Below, one piece after another: positions 18,225-26,230 of a DNA stretch of 64,000 bases (its first letter is position 1; each line of letters starts with the position of its first letter). Source of the DNA: Maribacter sp. BPC-D8. Its GTDB lineage: Bacteria > Bacteroidota > Bacteroidia > Flavobacteriales > Flavobacteriaceae. Under the pieces are notes generated by a model. That model saw only the letters and a program-made list of their open reading frames with translations, was not told the origin of the DNA and did not search any database. Where the stretch lies: assembly GCF_035207705.1 (NCBI RefSeq), contig NZ_CP128187.1:992001-1056000 (forward strand), written 5' to 3'. The translations under genes were made by a program, and so were the position numbers.

Positions 18225-18824
18225 TTATTCTAATACTTCAAAAGTATATTCATTTGGGTTTGTTGATGACCTGAAACTAGTTTCAAGGTTTATAAAATTA
18301 ATCAAGCCATCATTATTTTCTGATGAAAAATAATAAACCAAATTATCATTAAATAATGATTTGATTTTGAATTGACCTGCTTGCCTTAATAATATACCAT
18401 GCTTCGCAATATAGAATTCATCAATTAATGTAGCTTCAGATGAAACTAGTCGTGTGTCATATTCATAGGGGCTAAGAGTACCTGTCACATTTATTATTTC
18501 GCTTTCAGAAATATTAATAGTTGCTGGTTGGTCGAATTCTGTTTCTAAAAACAGTGTTAAGTTTATTAAAGCAGTATTTTCAGCTGTAAGCTCATAGATA
18601 TTTAATTCTTTCCCATCCACATCGTTTAATACATTCGATATTTGAACATTTATCCATAAAGTGTCGCCAACTGCAAACATTTTTTTATCATCTTGTATAA
18701 AAATAGCATCAGACGTTTTTATGTCATATTCTTCGAAATAAGGTTCGTCATCATCTCCGCAGCACATACTTGCGCAAAGAATATATAGCGGACAGAAAAC
18801 ATAAATTAAAAATGACTTTAGCAT
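18225..18824 (-). CDS. Hypothetical exported protein
   Basis: 199 residues with a hydrophobic N-terminus containing several Cys (FCPLYILCASMCCGDDDE), probably a lipoprotein signal with the lipid on one of the CC pair. The mature part is beta-rich and acidic (KMFAVGDTLWINVQISN), reminiscent of an Ig-like domain. I do not recognise the family. It begins 7 nt after the AcpH stop on the same strand, so the two are likely co-transcribed. Confidence 0.6.
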   Translation of the reverse strand: MLKSFLIYVFCPLYILCASMCCGDDDEPYFEEYDIKTSDAIFIQDDKKMFAVGDTLWINVQISNVLNDVDGKELNIYELTAENTALINLTLFLETEFDQPATINISESEIINVTGTLSPYEYDTRLVSSEATLIDEFYIAKHGILLRQAGQFKIKSLFNDNLVYYFSSENNDGLINFINLETSFRSSTNPNEYTFEVLE

Positions 18825-18831
18825 TAAACGT

Positions 18832-19422
18832 CTATTTAGTAAGAGATTTGAATTCTTGCTTTGAGAATGTTATTAGTTCTTCAAAGAATTCGGTAAACTC
18901 TGCCTCAAAGGCATCGTAATGTTCTTCAAGGTCTAGAATGGCAAAATTCATTTTAGATTTATTATTCGTTCTACGGTTCATACCGTTAAGCACACGAGCG
19001 ATTCCATCCATTTTAGAATAGTTGAATATCCAATTATCGCTAATCATATAAGGCATCATTTTTTTGACACCGATAGGTAGTATTTCGTAATTATCCTCTA
19101 AAAGGTCATAGAAATTATCCACAAAAACATCCAACGGTACATCAGAATATTTAGACCAATTTTTTGCTAAAAAGTGATCGTAGTAGATATCAACGATAAC
19201 TCGGCTGTAATGACTATAGTTAGCATGAAGTCTTTTGCTGCTTATTTTTGGTATCGCATGGCTATCAGTATACGTGTCTATATGACGATGAAGTTTTATA
19301 CCTTTTTGTACTTTAATTGGTAGGTGGTCAAATTTATTGGCACGAATGCTATCGGCTATAAAATTGCCTATGGTAATTTCTTTGTCATTAAAAGACAGGT
19401 AAATATGAGCTAAAAAATTCAT
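18832..19422 (-). CDS. acpH: Acyl carrier protein phosphodiesterase (DUF479)
   Basis: Removes 4'-phosphopantetheine from holo-ACP. 196 residues, full length. Family motifs include MNFLAHIYLS, IGNFIADSI, GIKLHRHIDTYTDSH and VIVDIYYDHFLAKNW, with the His/Asp residues expected of this HD-like phosphodiesterase. It is divergent from glmM. Confidence 0.9.
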   Translation of the reverse strand: MNFLAHIYLSFNDKEITIGNFIADSIRANKFDHLPIKVQKGIKLHRHIDTYTDSHAIPKISSKRLHANYSHYSRVIVDIYYDHFLAKNWSKYSDVPLDVFVDNFYDLLEDNYEILPIGVKKMMPYMISDNWIFNYSKMDGIARVLNGMNRRTNNKSKMNFAILDLEEHYDAFEAEFTEFFEELITFSKQEFKSLTK

Positions 19423-19488
19423 TCGCTTAAATTATGCTTAGTAGTTCGAATTTACAAAGAAGGGCAATAGTGATAAGTATGATACGTT

Positions 19489-19496
19489 TATATTTG
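19489..19496 (+). promoter_or_regulatory. -7 element of the glmM promoter
   Basis: TATATTTG matches TAnnTTTG exactly and lies 21 nt before the glmM ATG. No exact -33 TTG is found at the usual distance. Confidence 0.55.
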
Positions 19497-19517
19497 CAAA
19501 AAACTTATTAAGATTAT

Positions 19518-20906
19518 ATGACACTAATAAAATCTATTTCAGGAATACGAGGAACAATTGGAGGTAAACCAGGAGAAAATCTTACACCTATTGATGCGGT
19601 AAAGTTTGCGGCATCTTACGGAGTCTGGTTAAAAGACTATTCTAAAAAGGATAAATTAAAAGTTGTTATTGGTCGCGATGCCCGTTTATCTGGTGAGATG
19701 ATGCAGAACCTTGTGGTATCTACTTTGGTAGGTTTAGGTATCGATGTAGTCGATTTAGATTTGTCTACAACACCAACCGTAGAGATTGCGGTGCCAATGG
19801 AGAATGCCGATGGTGGAATTATTTTAACAGCAAGTCATAATCCAAAACAATGGAATGCATTAAAGTTGTTGAATGAAAAAGGCGAATTCTTAGATGCTGC
19901 TCAGGGAGCTAAAATTCTTGAAATAGCAGAAAAAGAAGATTTCGATTTTTCTGATGTTGATGATTTAGGAGTGATAAATAAAAACGACAGTTATATTGAT
20001 ATTCATATTGATGAAGTTTTAAACCTTTCTTTGGTAGATGCCGAGGTGGTTAAAAAAGCGAAATTCAAAGTAGTTGTTGATGGAGTGAATTCTACTGGTG
20101 GTATTGCAATTCCAAAACTTTTAAAGGAGTTCGGAGTAGAAGTGGTTGAGTTGTATTGCAAACCAACCGGTCATTTTCCACACAATCCAGAGCCGTTAAA
20201 AGAGCACTTAAAAGATATTTGCGATTTAGTAATTAAAGAAAAAGCTGATTTCGGTATCGTAGTAGATCCAGATGTTGACCGTTTGGCGTTCATTAGTAAC
20301 GATGGCGAAATGTTTGGTGAAGAATATACCTTGGTCGCTTGTGCTGATTATGTGTTAGGTAAAACAAAAGGTAATACGGTTTCTAACCTATCATCTTCTC
20401 GTGCATTGCGCGATATTACCCAAAAGCATGGTGGTACATATGAAGCTGCAGCAGTAGGTGAAGTAAATGTAGTTACCAAAATGAAAGCGAATAATGCTAT
20501 TATTGGTGGTGAAGGTAATGGAGGTATCATATATCCAGAAAGTCACTACGGTAGAGATTCATTAGTAGGTACTGCTTTGTTTTTAATGTTAATGGCTGAA
20601 AAAGGTGGTACAGTAGCAGAATTAAGAGCTAGCTACCCAAGTTACTTTATGAGTAAGAAGAAAATTCAATTGACTCCTGGTTTAGATGTTGATGGAATTT
20701 TAAAAGCTATGGCTGAAAAGTATGCAAATGAAGAGCTGTCTACTATTGATGGTGTAAAGATCGATTTTGCAGAAAACTGGGTTCATTTAAGAAAATCGAA
20801 TACAGAGCCAATCATAAGAATTTACACAGAAGCTAAAAGTCAGACAGAGGCTGACGGCTTAGCAGATAGAATTATTGGTGAGATAAAATCTATAGCAGGT
20901 TTATAA
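19518..20906 (+). CDS. glmM: Phosphoglucosamine mutase
   Basis: Interconverts glucosamine-6-P and glucosamine-1-P for peptidoglycan and LPS precursors. 462 residues. The catalytic phosphoserine loop is TASHNPKQWNALK near 100-112; the metal loop is DPDVDR near 252-257; sugar-binding GEGNGG near 334; phosphate-binding RKSNTEPIIRIY near the C-terminus. The family also contains phosphomannomutases, so a dual role is possible. It ends at a strong bidirectional terminator. Confidence 0.9.
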   Translation: MTLIKSISGIRGTIGGKPGENLTPIDAVKFAASYGVWLKDYSKKDKLKVVIGRDARLSGEMMQNLVVSTLVGLGIDVVDLDLSTTPTVEIAVPMENADGGIILTASHNPKQWNALKLLNEKGEFLDAAQGAKILEIAEKEDFDFSDVDDLGVINKNDSYIDIHIDEVLNLSLVDAEVVKKAKFKVVVDGVNSTGGIAIPKLLKEFGVEVVELYCKPTGHFPHNPEPLKEHLKDICDLVIKEKADFGIVVDPDVDRLAFISNDGEMFGEEYTLVACADYVLGKTKGNTVSNLSSSRALRDITQKHGGTYEAAAVGEVNVVTKMKANNAIIGGEGNGGIIYPESHYGRDSLVGTALFLMLMAEKGGTVAELRASYPSYFMSKKKIQLTPGLDVDGILKAMAEKYANEELSTIDGVKIDFAENWVHLRKSNTEPIIRIYTEAKSQTEADGLADRIIGEIKSIAGL

Positions 20907-20923
20907 TAATCATATTTGCCGAT

Positions 20924-20961
20924 AAAAAAACCGGAAGCAGTTCAACTGCTTCCGGTTTTTT
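20924..20961. terminator. Bidirectional intrinsic terminator, glmM / acyltransferase
   Basis: ACCGGAAGCAG pairs with CTGCTTCCGGT around a TTCAA loop. It is flanked by A-runs on the left and T-runs on the right, so it can stop transcripts from both convergent genes. Confidence 0.92.
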
Positions 20962-20974
20962 ATTTTCTATAATT

Positions 20975-21871
20975 TTAACTAACATCAGCAAAAGCTGCAG
21001 GTTTTTTACCTCTATGTTTCCAGCGTTTGTGGGTCCATAGGTAGTATTCAGGTTTTTCTCGAATTTGCTCTTCGGTGAGTCTTAAGAATTTGTCGGTGAT
21101 TTCATGTTCTTTGGTCTCTTTGCTATTTATAGAGATAGGTGTGAATTCTGCTTTATAGTGTCCGCGCCTAACTTTGCTTACTTTTAAAAATACCGTTGCT
21201 AATCCTGTCTTTCGTGCTAGCGCTTCGCCACCATTAAATATGGGAACAGTAATACCCATGAAATCTGTCCAATAATGAGCTCTATGTGCTTGAGGAGACT
21301 GATCACTTACCATACCGTAGGTAGCACGAACATTATTTCTATAATTATGAATGATTGTTTTAGCAGTCTGCCCTTGGGTTATTAAAGTTGTATTCCATCT
21401 AGCCCTCGTTTTTCTAATGAAATTATCAAAATAAGAGTTGTTTATTTTTTGATAAACTGCATACCCTTTAGAGTTTACATAATTGTTGATGCTTACATTC
21501 CATTCCCAATTGGCATAATGTGCGCATAAAATAATAATGCTACGTTCTTTTTCGATTTCCAGTAATACTTCAGGATTTACTAGGTGGTATTTTTTAGCAA
21601 CGGCCTCTTTACTAAGATTCATGGTCTTGACCATTTCTAAAAACATATCACAAAGGTGTTTGTAGAATTCCTTTTCAATACGATGAATTTCATCTGCAGA
21701 CTTATCTGGAAAAACCAAATTCAAGTTCTCTTGCACCACTTTTCTTCTATAACCGAATACGCGATATATAAAGAAACACGCAATATCAGATAAACCATAA
21801 AATAAGCGATGTGGCAAAATAGAAACAACCCATAAAAAGGGATAGATCAAAACAAAGGCCAGTAGTTGCAT
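20975..21871 (-). CDS. LpxL/HtrB-family lipid A acyltransferase
   Basis: Transfers secondary acyl chains to lipid A precursors or related lipids at the inner membrane. 298 residues from the ATG at 21871: a hydrophobic N-terminal helix, the HX4D/E active-site motif as CAHYANWEW, then MVSDQSPQ, TDFMGI and the basic C-terminus LWTHKRWKHR. A TTG at 21892 overlaps the -7 box, so the ATG is preferred. Which secondary acyltransferase it is cannot be told. Confidence 0.88.
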   Translation of the reverse strand: MQLLAFVLIYPFLWVVSILPHRLFYGLSDIACFFIYRVFGYRRKVVQENLNLVFPDKSADEIHRIEKEFYKHLCDMFLEMVKTMNLSKEAVAKKYHLVNPEVLLEIEKERSIIILCAHYANWEWNVSINNYVNSKGYAVYQKINNSYFDNFIRKTRARWNTTLITQGQTAKTIIHNYRNNVRATYGMVSDQSPQAHRAHYWTDFMGITVPIFNGGEALARKTGLATVFLKVSKVRRGHYKAEFTPISINSKETKEHEITDKFLRLTEEQIREKPEYYLWTHKRWKHRGKKPAAFADVS

Positions 21872-21889
21872 TTTCAAAAAAATTATGGG

Positions 21890-21907
21890 CAAATATAGTT
21901 ATATTTG
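21890..21907. promoter_or_regulatory. Back-to-back -7 elements for two divergent genes
   Basis: CAAATATA at 21890-21897 (TATATTTG on the reverse strand) faces TATATTTG at 21900-21907, separated by GT. Both match TAnnTTTG. One would serve the acyltransferase gene (ATG at 21871), the other the rhomboid gene (ATG at 21929). Confidence 0.6.
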
Positions 21908-21928
21908 ACGCCAAATAAAGGGCAGATA

Positions 21929-22579
21929 ATGTACAACATTGATATAGCGACCATAGCAATAATAGCGGCAAATGTATTAGTGTCAATGAAGGGGTTCAGT
22001 GATACTACTTTTTTTGAACGCTACAAATTTAGTATTGGGGCAATTAAAGCAGGTCAGAAAGAACGTATGGCAACATCGGGATTTCTGCATGTAGATATTT
22101 CACATTTATTGTTTAATATGCTTACCCTTTATTTCTTTGCAGGGGTAGTCATCAATTGGTTTGGAACAACTCAGTTTTTAATCATTTATGCTGTAAGTCT
22201 TATTGGTGGTAGTTTGTTGGCTTTAAGTTTTCATAAAGACGAACCTTATTACTCTGCGGTTGGTGCAAGTGGTGCGGTAACCGGTATTTTATATTCGGCA
22301 ATTCTCTTACAGCCAAACATGCAGTTGGGTATTATGTTTATTCCAATTCCGGTTCCTGCGTATGTTGTTGGTATTGGTTATTTGCTATATTCTATTTATG
22401 GTATGAAAAAACGATTGGGTAATATTGGGCATACTGCTCATTTTGGAGGAGCGATAGGAGGGTATGCTTGTACCTTATTATTCATGCCTAGCTTGTTGCA
22501 AACAGAAACCCTAATGGTGGGTTTATTAGCATTGCCAATACTATTATTATTGGTGCTTGAGAAAATGGGTAAGATTTAG
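21929..22579 (+). CDS. Rhomboid-family intramembrane serine protease
   Basis: 216 residues with six hydrophobic helices. The catalytic Ser lies in GASGAVTG and the His in GHTAHFGGAIGG; LFNMLTLYFF supplies the conserved Asn/Phe region near HLLFN. It cleaves transmembrane substrates that are not identifiable here. The ATG at 21929 is preferred to a TTG at 21905 that overlaps the promoter. Confidence 0.92.
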   Translation: MYNIDIATIAIIAANVLVSMKGFSDTTFFERYKFSIGAIKAGQKERMATSGFLHVDISHLLFNMLTLYFFAGVVINWFGTTQFLIIYAVSLIGGSLLALSFHKDEPYYSAVGASGAVTGILYSAILLQPNMQLGIMFIPIPVPAYVVGIGYLLYSIYGMKKRLGNIGHTAHFGGAIGGYACTLLFMPSLLQTETLMVGLLALPILLLLVLEKMGKI

Positions 22580-22602
22580 ATTACTTTCCCGTTTTTTAAC
22601 CG

Positions 22603-22636
22603 ATAAAGTGTATTATTAACCCTAATAAAGTGTATT
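22603..22636 (+). repeat. Two 12-bp direct repeats before the LVIVD gene
   Basis: ATAAAGTGTATT occurs at 22603-22614 and again at 22625-22636, 22 nt apart, about two helical turns. The pair is about 70-100 nt upstream of the ATG. It could bind an activator or repressor of the LVIVD lipoprotein gene. Confidence 0.45.
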
Positions 22637-22675
22637 TCATCGTATTTGCCTGTATATAGACAACAAGAGGGCAGT

Positions 22676-22701
22676 TCGGGGCGTTAGTGCAAAAACCCCG
22701 A
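22676..22701 (+). promoter_or_regulatory. Hairpin directly before the LVIVD start codon
   Basis: TCGGGG at 22676-22681 pairs with CCCCGA at 22696-22701 around a 14-nt loop, ending 5 nt before the ATG. It would occupy the ribosome-loading region. There is no T-tract, so it is not a terminator. Confidence 0.4.
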
Positions 22702-22706
22702 TTAAA

Positions 22707-24365
22707 ATGAAATCAAACCTATCTGTAAGAAAAGTATGGCTAATGGCTATAACCGCTTCACTTTTTATAGCAAGTTGTAGTGATGAAACCACAGTTTTTG
22801 AAAACCCTGAAGATAATTTAGTTAGTGAAACCGACCAATCTAAGCTAGATAATAGTGTAAGCTTTGATCGTGCCGGTGTTTTAAACATTTTTGAAGATCC
22901 TATTGCCAGCGCAAAAAGATCGAGTATAACAGGCAAAGATGCAGAAGCTGGTGATTATCCACTTTCTTTAGTCGCTCAAATAGCACCTCCGTCATTTACA
23001 AATGGAGAAAATTTAGCTGCTACCCATGTTGCCTTAGATGGTGATTATGGTTATGTATCTTACAATACTGTAGGTCAAGATTATGTTGGTGCTATTGATG
23101 TCATCGATATTAGTGATCCTACCAACCCGACAGTTACATCTAGAGTATATTATACAAACGCAGATTTGAATTCTATAGCGTATGATAATGGTTATATATA
23201 TGTCGCAGGTGGCGTAGATGCTGAGCAATCTGTTACTGCAACTGCAAATTCATTAGTAGCTAAAATTGCTGTTAGCGGGGGTAGAATGAATACTTCTAAT
23301 ATCGCTTACGGTTTTCAAGAGGGCTTTAATGCAACAGATGTTAGAATTATAGGTAACAACGTCGTGGTAACAAGTGGTCAAGACGGCTTGGTGGTTGTTT
23401 ATGATAAAAATGATTTAACTACTTTAAGTGAAGCACCCTTTTCAGATTTACGTGCTGTAGCGTATAGTGGTAATGAAATTGCTGTTTTAGATGCTGCGCA
23501 AGGTATTAGCTTTTTAGATCAGAATTTAAATACCCTTCGTAGCATAGCTATAGAATCTGATTTCGGTATAGATGCCAAACGTACTTTAGATTATTTAAAT
23601 GAAAATATAGTTGTTTCGGAAGGAACAAAAGGAGCCGGAGTATATAATGCCACATCAGGAAGCTTTGTAGAATACTTGCCGATTTTAACTAGTCCGGAAA
23701 ACGCTGAACCAGGTGAAATTGTAACCAATGGCGTTGCAGTGAACGAAAATGTTCTATTGATGGCTAACGGTGCTGGCGGATTAAGTCTTTCGGAAACTAA
23801 TGATAATAGTACTGTAGGTGTTGGTGTAATTGAACTAACAGGTTCAATAAATTATGTAGCAACAAAAGGTGATTATATCTTTGCGGCATCTGGTAAATCA
23901 GGATTTCAAATTATTAAACTTAACAGACCTAGCGATAGCTTGGCAGAACGTTGTTCTGAATTGCAAAGCTATTCTGGTAGTGCAAATTTAAACGTGAATA
24001 GCGGAGACGATTTTGCATACAGAGGGTCAAAAAGATTTAATAGTATGAATATTGGTGGCAATTTGTTGTTATGTGGATCTTGGACTGTTAGTGAAGGTGT
24101 CAATATCAATTCAGATGGCTTGTTTGAAATGAATGGAACTATAGTAGTTGGAAGGAATAATAAAAGAAGAAATATAACTGTAAACTCAGGGGCAACCTTA
24201 AGAGTTGAAGGTAATTTAACTATATATGGTGATTTAATTCTTAATGAAGGTGCGACTTTAGAATTTCTAGGTGATGATTCGGTAGTAAATATCTTTGGTA
24301 GTGTTACCAGAGGATCGAATACGACGGTTGAAGGTACTTACAGAGATGTTAGAGGTGCATTCTAA
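22707..24365 (+). CDS. LVIVD-repeat lipoprotein with C-terminal polymer-forming-type region
   Basis: 552 residues; lipobox IASCSD (Cys24) marks a surface or periplasmic lipoprotein. Residues ~90-430 form a beta-propeller-like set of repeats with the LVIVD pattern (YVSYN..GAIDVIDISDPTNPTV; VVTSGQDGLVVVYD; FAASGKSGFQIIKL). The last ~120 residues are a separate beta-helical stretch (GGNLLLCGSWTVSEG, SGATLRVEGNLTIYGDLIL), similar in style to bactofilin-like or passenger beta helices. The function is unknown; binding or adhesion at the surface is a guess. Confidence 0.8.
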   Translation: MKSNLSVRKVWLMAITASLFIASCSDETTVFENPEDNLVSETDQSKLDNSVSFDRAGVLNIFEDPIASAKRSSITGKDAEAGDYPLSLVAQIAPPSFTNGENLAATHVALDGDYGYVSYNTVGQDYVGAIDVIDISDPTNPTVTSRVYYTNADLNSIAYDNGYIYVAGGVDAEQSVTATANSLVAKIAVSGGRMNTSNIAYGFQEGFNATDVRIIGNNVVVTSGQDGLVVVYDKNDLTTLSEAPFSDLRAVAYSGNEIAVLDAAQGISFLDQNLNTLRSIAIESDFGIDAKRTLDYLNENIVVSEGTKGAGVYNATSGSFVEYLPILTSPENAEPGEIVTNGVAVNENVLLMANGAGGLSLSETNDNSTVGVGVIELTGSINYVATKGDYIFAASGKSGFQIIKLNRPSDSLAERCSELQSYSGSANLNVNSGDDFAYRGSKRFNSMNIGGNLLLCGSWTVSEGVNINSDGLFEMNGTIVVGRNNKRRNITVNSGATLRVEGNLTIYGDLILNEGATLEFLGDDSVVNIFGSVTRGSNTTVEGTYRDVRGAF

Positions 24366-24388
24366 TTCATCAAATAATAAGATATAAA

Positions 24389-24422
24389 AAAAGCCCGAAC
24401 ATTTAATGTTCGGGCTTTTTTA
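24389..24422. terminator. Bidirectional terminator, LVIVD gene / TlpA lipoprotein gene
   Basis: AAGCCCGAACAT pairs with ATGTTCGGGCTT around a TTA loop, with A-run before and T-run after. It lies between convergent stops at 24365 and 24439. Confidence 0.92.
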
Positions 24423-24438
24423 CGTTTTGTTTCGAAAT

Positions 24439-25557
24439 CTAGTTCAGTAACTCTGCAACCTTAGCTTCAAGTGCAGGACCTCTTAAATTTTTAGCAACGA
24501 TTATTCCGTTTTCATCCAATAAAAATGCTGCGGGTATTGCATCAACATTGTATAGTTTAGCGATTTTATCATCGAAATATGCGATGTTTGAAATATGGTT
24601 CCAAACCAATCCGTCTTCCGCGATAGCTTTTTTCCATGCTTCATCAGTTCTATCTAAAGAAACACCTAGAACGTTTAATCCTTTGTCGTGGTATTTATTA
24701 TAAACAGCAACGATATTCGGGTTTTCAGCTCTACAAGGTCTACACCATCCAGCCCAGAAATCGATTAAAGTTACTTTTCCCATTACATCTTTTAAAGCAA
24801 GTTCAGTTCCATCAGGACTAGGACCAGAGAAATCAGGAGCTTTAGCGCCAATACTAGAATTTTTACCAGCTGCTTCAGATACCTTTAAATCTTCAATGCC
24901 CTTTAAAATTTGTTTTCCTGGTTTAGAGCTTTTGATTTCTTCAGATAATGTTTTGTAAATTTCTTCAGCTTCTTCTAATTCAACAGCTTTAGTCGCAACT
25001 GCTCTATCTAACACCAAAGCAGATATTAATGCTTTTGGATGAGCTTTTACATAGTCCAATTCGAATGTTTTATACTCTTCTTGCAACTCCTTCATTTCAT
25101 CTTGCAAAGCCAAAGCTGCTTCACCAGATGCAGCTTTCATATCTTTTTGAATAGATTGCGCTTGCATTGAAATTTCTCTCGATTGCTCCATATAATCGGA
25201 GAAAGAGTCATTTTGAAAAGTTCCGCTTATATCAGCGAAGCCCATGCTGTCTCTTTGTGCACTAAATTGTATTTCACCATTTTCAAGAATTACAGCAGTA
25301 TAGCCAGGTAGTTGTTCAACAAAGATGTAGTGAAGTTCAGGAATATCAGATTTTCCAGTAAAAGTAAACTCACCATTTGTTGTGGTAGCGGTATCAACTT
25401 CCATCGGTTGATTGTTTTCTCCTATTTTCTTCAAGAAAACACGAGTGCCATCAGTCATTTCGCCTCTAAGCTTTCCGTTAAGGGTGAAGCTTTCTGGCTT
25501 TGAGTTACAACTAAACAATAAGACTCCTGCAAGCAGTATTAAAATACTATGTTTCAT
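24439..25557 (-). CDS. TlpA-like thiol-disulfide oxidoreductase lipoprotein (DUF4369 N-terminus)
   Basis: 372 residues from the ATG at 25557 (a GTG three codons earlier is possible). Lipobox FSCNS, then a DUF4369-type domain (FTLNGKLRGEMTDGTRVFLKK) to about 110, a helical linker, and a C-terminal thioredoxin fold with WAGWCRPCRAENP; the CxxC is CRPC. This is a periplasm-facing redox protein common in Bacteroidota. TACATTTG on the reverse strand at 25587-25580 is its -7 box. Confidence 0.9.
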   Translation of the reverse strand: MKHSILILLAGVLLFSCNSKPESFTLNGKLRGEMTDGTRVFLKKIGENNQPMEVDTATTTNGEFTFTGKSDIPELHYIFVEQLPGYTAVILENGEIQFSAQRDSMGFADISGTFQNDSFSDYMEQSREISMQAQSIQKDMKAASGEAALALQDEMKELQEEYKTFELDYVKAHPKALISALVLDRAVATKAVELEEAEEIYKTLSEEIKSSKPGKQILKGIEDLKVSEAAGKNSSIGAKAPDFSGPSPDGTELALKDVMGKVTLIDFWAGWCRPCRAENPNIVAVYNKYHDKGLNVLGVSLDRTDEAWKKAIAEDGLVWNHISNIAYFDDKIAKLYNVDAIPAAFLLDENGIIVAKNLRGPALEAKVAELLN

Positions 25558-25579
25558 AAATTTCACTTAGGTTAAGTTG

Positions 25580-25587
25580 CAAATGTA
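25580..25587 (-). promoter_or_regulatory. -7 element of the TlpA lipoprotein gene
   Basis: TACATTTG on the reverse strand, an exact TAnnTTTG match, 22 nt before the ATG at 25557. It supports that ATG over the GTG at 25566. Confidence 0.55.
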
Positions 25588-25604
25588 CTTATATATAGGA
25601 TATA

Positions 25605-25641
25605 AAAAAAGACCTCTAACGCAATGGTCAGAGGTCTTTAT
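25605..25641 (-). terminator. Terminator of the outer-membrane protein gene
   Basis: AAAGACCTCT at 25608-25617 pairs with AGAGGTCTTT at 25630-25639 around a 12-nt loop. On the reverse strand it is followed by a run of T. It lies 20 nt past the stop of the gene at 25661. Confidence 0.85.
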
Positions 25642-25660
25642 TATATTGGTTTAATTGCCG

Positions 25661-26140
25661 TTAAAACTGGTAACGAATACCTAGTCCGATATCAAAATCA
25701 AAATTATCAGAGAATCCGTCATAACCAATGACTCCCAATTCTGGTCTAAAATCTAATGATAATATTAGTGGAATGTCAAAGTTGTACTCAATACCAATGT
25801 CACCAGCTGCAAAAACAAACAAGCCGCCATCATCACCGGGGAAATCAACATTTCCTAATCCGCCACCAACACCGTAGTACCATTGAAAGTCACCTTCAAT
25901 AGGGCGTACCCATTGGTAAAGTCCTGCTATTTTAAATGCATTAAAATTTCTGCTATCTCTCCATCCTAAATCAAATTCAACCCTTGTGTCGCGTGTAAGA
26001 GATTTTTGATAACTGATTTCAGCACCAAACCCGTCACTGTCTCCTAATCGTAATCCTAATGCATGATTCGATATTTCTTGTGCAGAAAGCGAACAGGTTG
26101 CCATAAATAATAATACGGTAATACCTTTTAAAATCTTCAT
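25661..26140 (-). CDS. Small outer-membrane beta-barrel-like protein
   Basis: 159 residues with a signal peptide ending near SLSAQE. The mature part alternates polar and hydrophobic residues in strand-length runs (FGAEISYQKSLTRDTRVEFDLGWRD is interrupted by turns; FQWYYGVGGGLGNVDF) and ends in Phe (LGIRYQF), the usual barrel sorting signal. The size suggests an eight-stranded barrel like OmpW/OmpX types. No function can be given. Confidence 0.75.
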   Translation of the reverse strand: MKILKGITVLLFMATCSLSAQEISNHALGLRLGDSDGFGAEISYQKSLTRDTRVEFDLGWRDSRNFNAFKIAGLYQWVRPIEGDFQWYYGVGGGLGNVDFPGDDGGLFVFAAGDIGIEYNFDIPLILSLDFRPELGVIGYDGFSDNFDFDIGLGIRYQF

Positions 26141-26230
26141 ATAGTTATTCTTTTTTGTGATGAAAAATGAGCCGATTTGTAATGTAGCTCACACAATAAA
26201 ACTTAATTTAGCAATCAAAATTGTGTTAAG

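Noticed and set aside
22676..22701. Terminator at the LVIVD gene start
   Set aside because: The hairpin has no following T-run and sits directly before an ATG.
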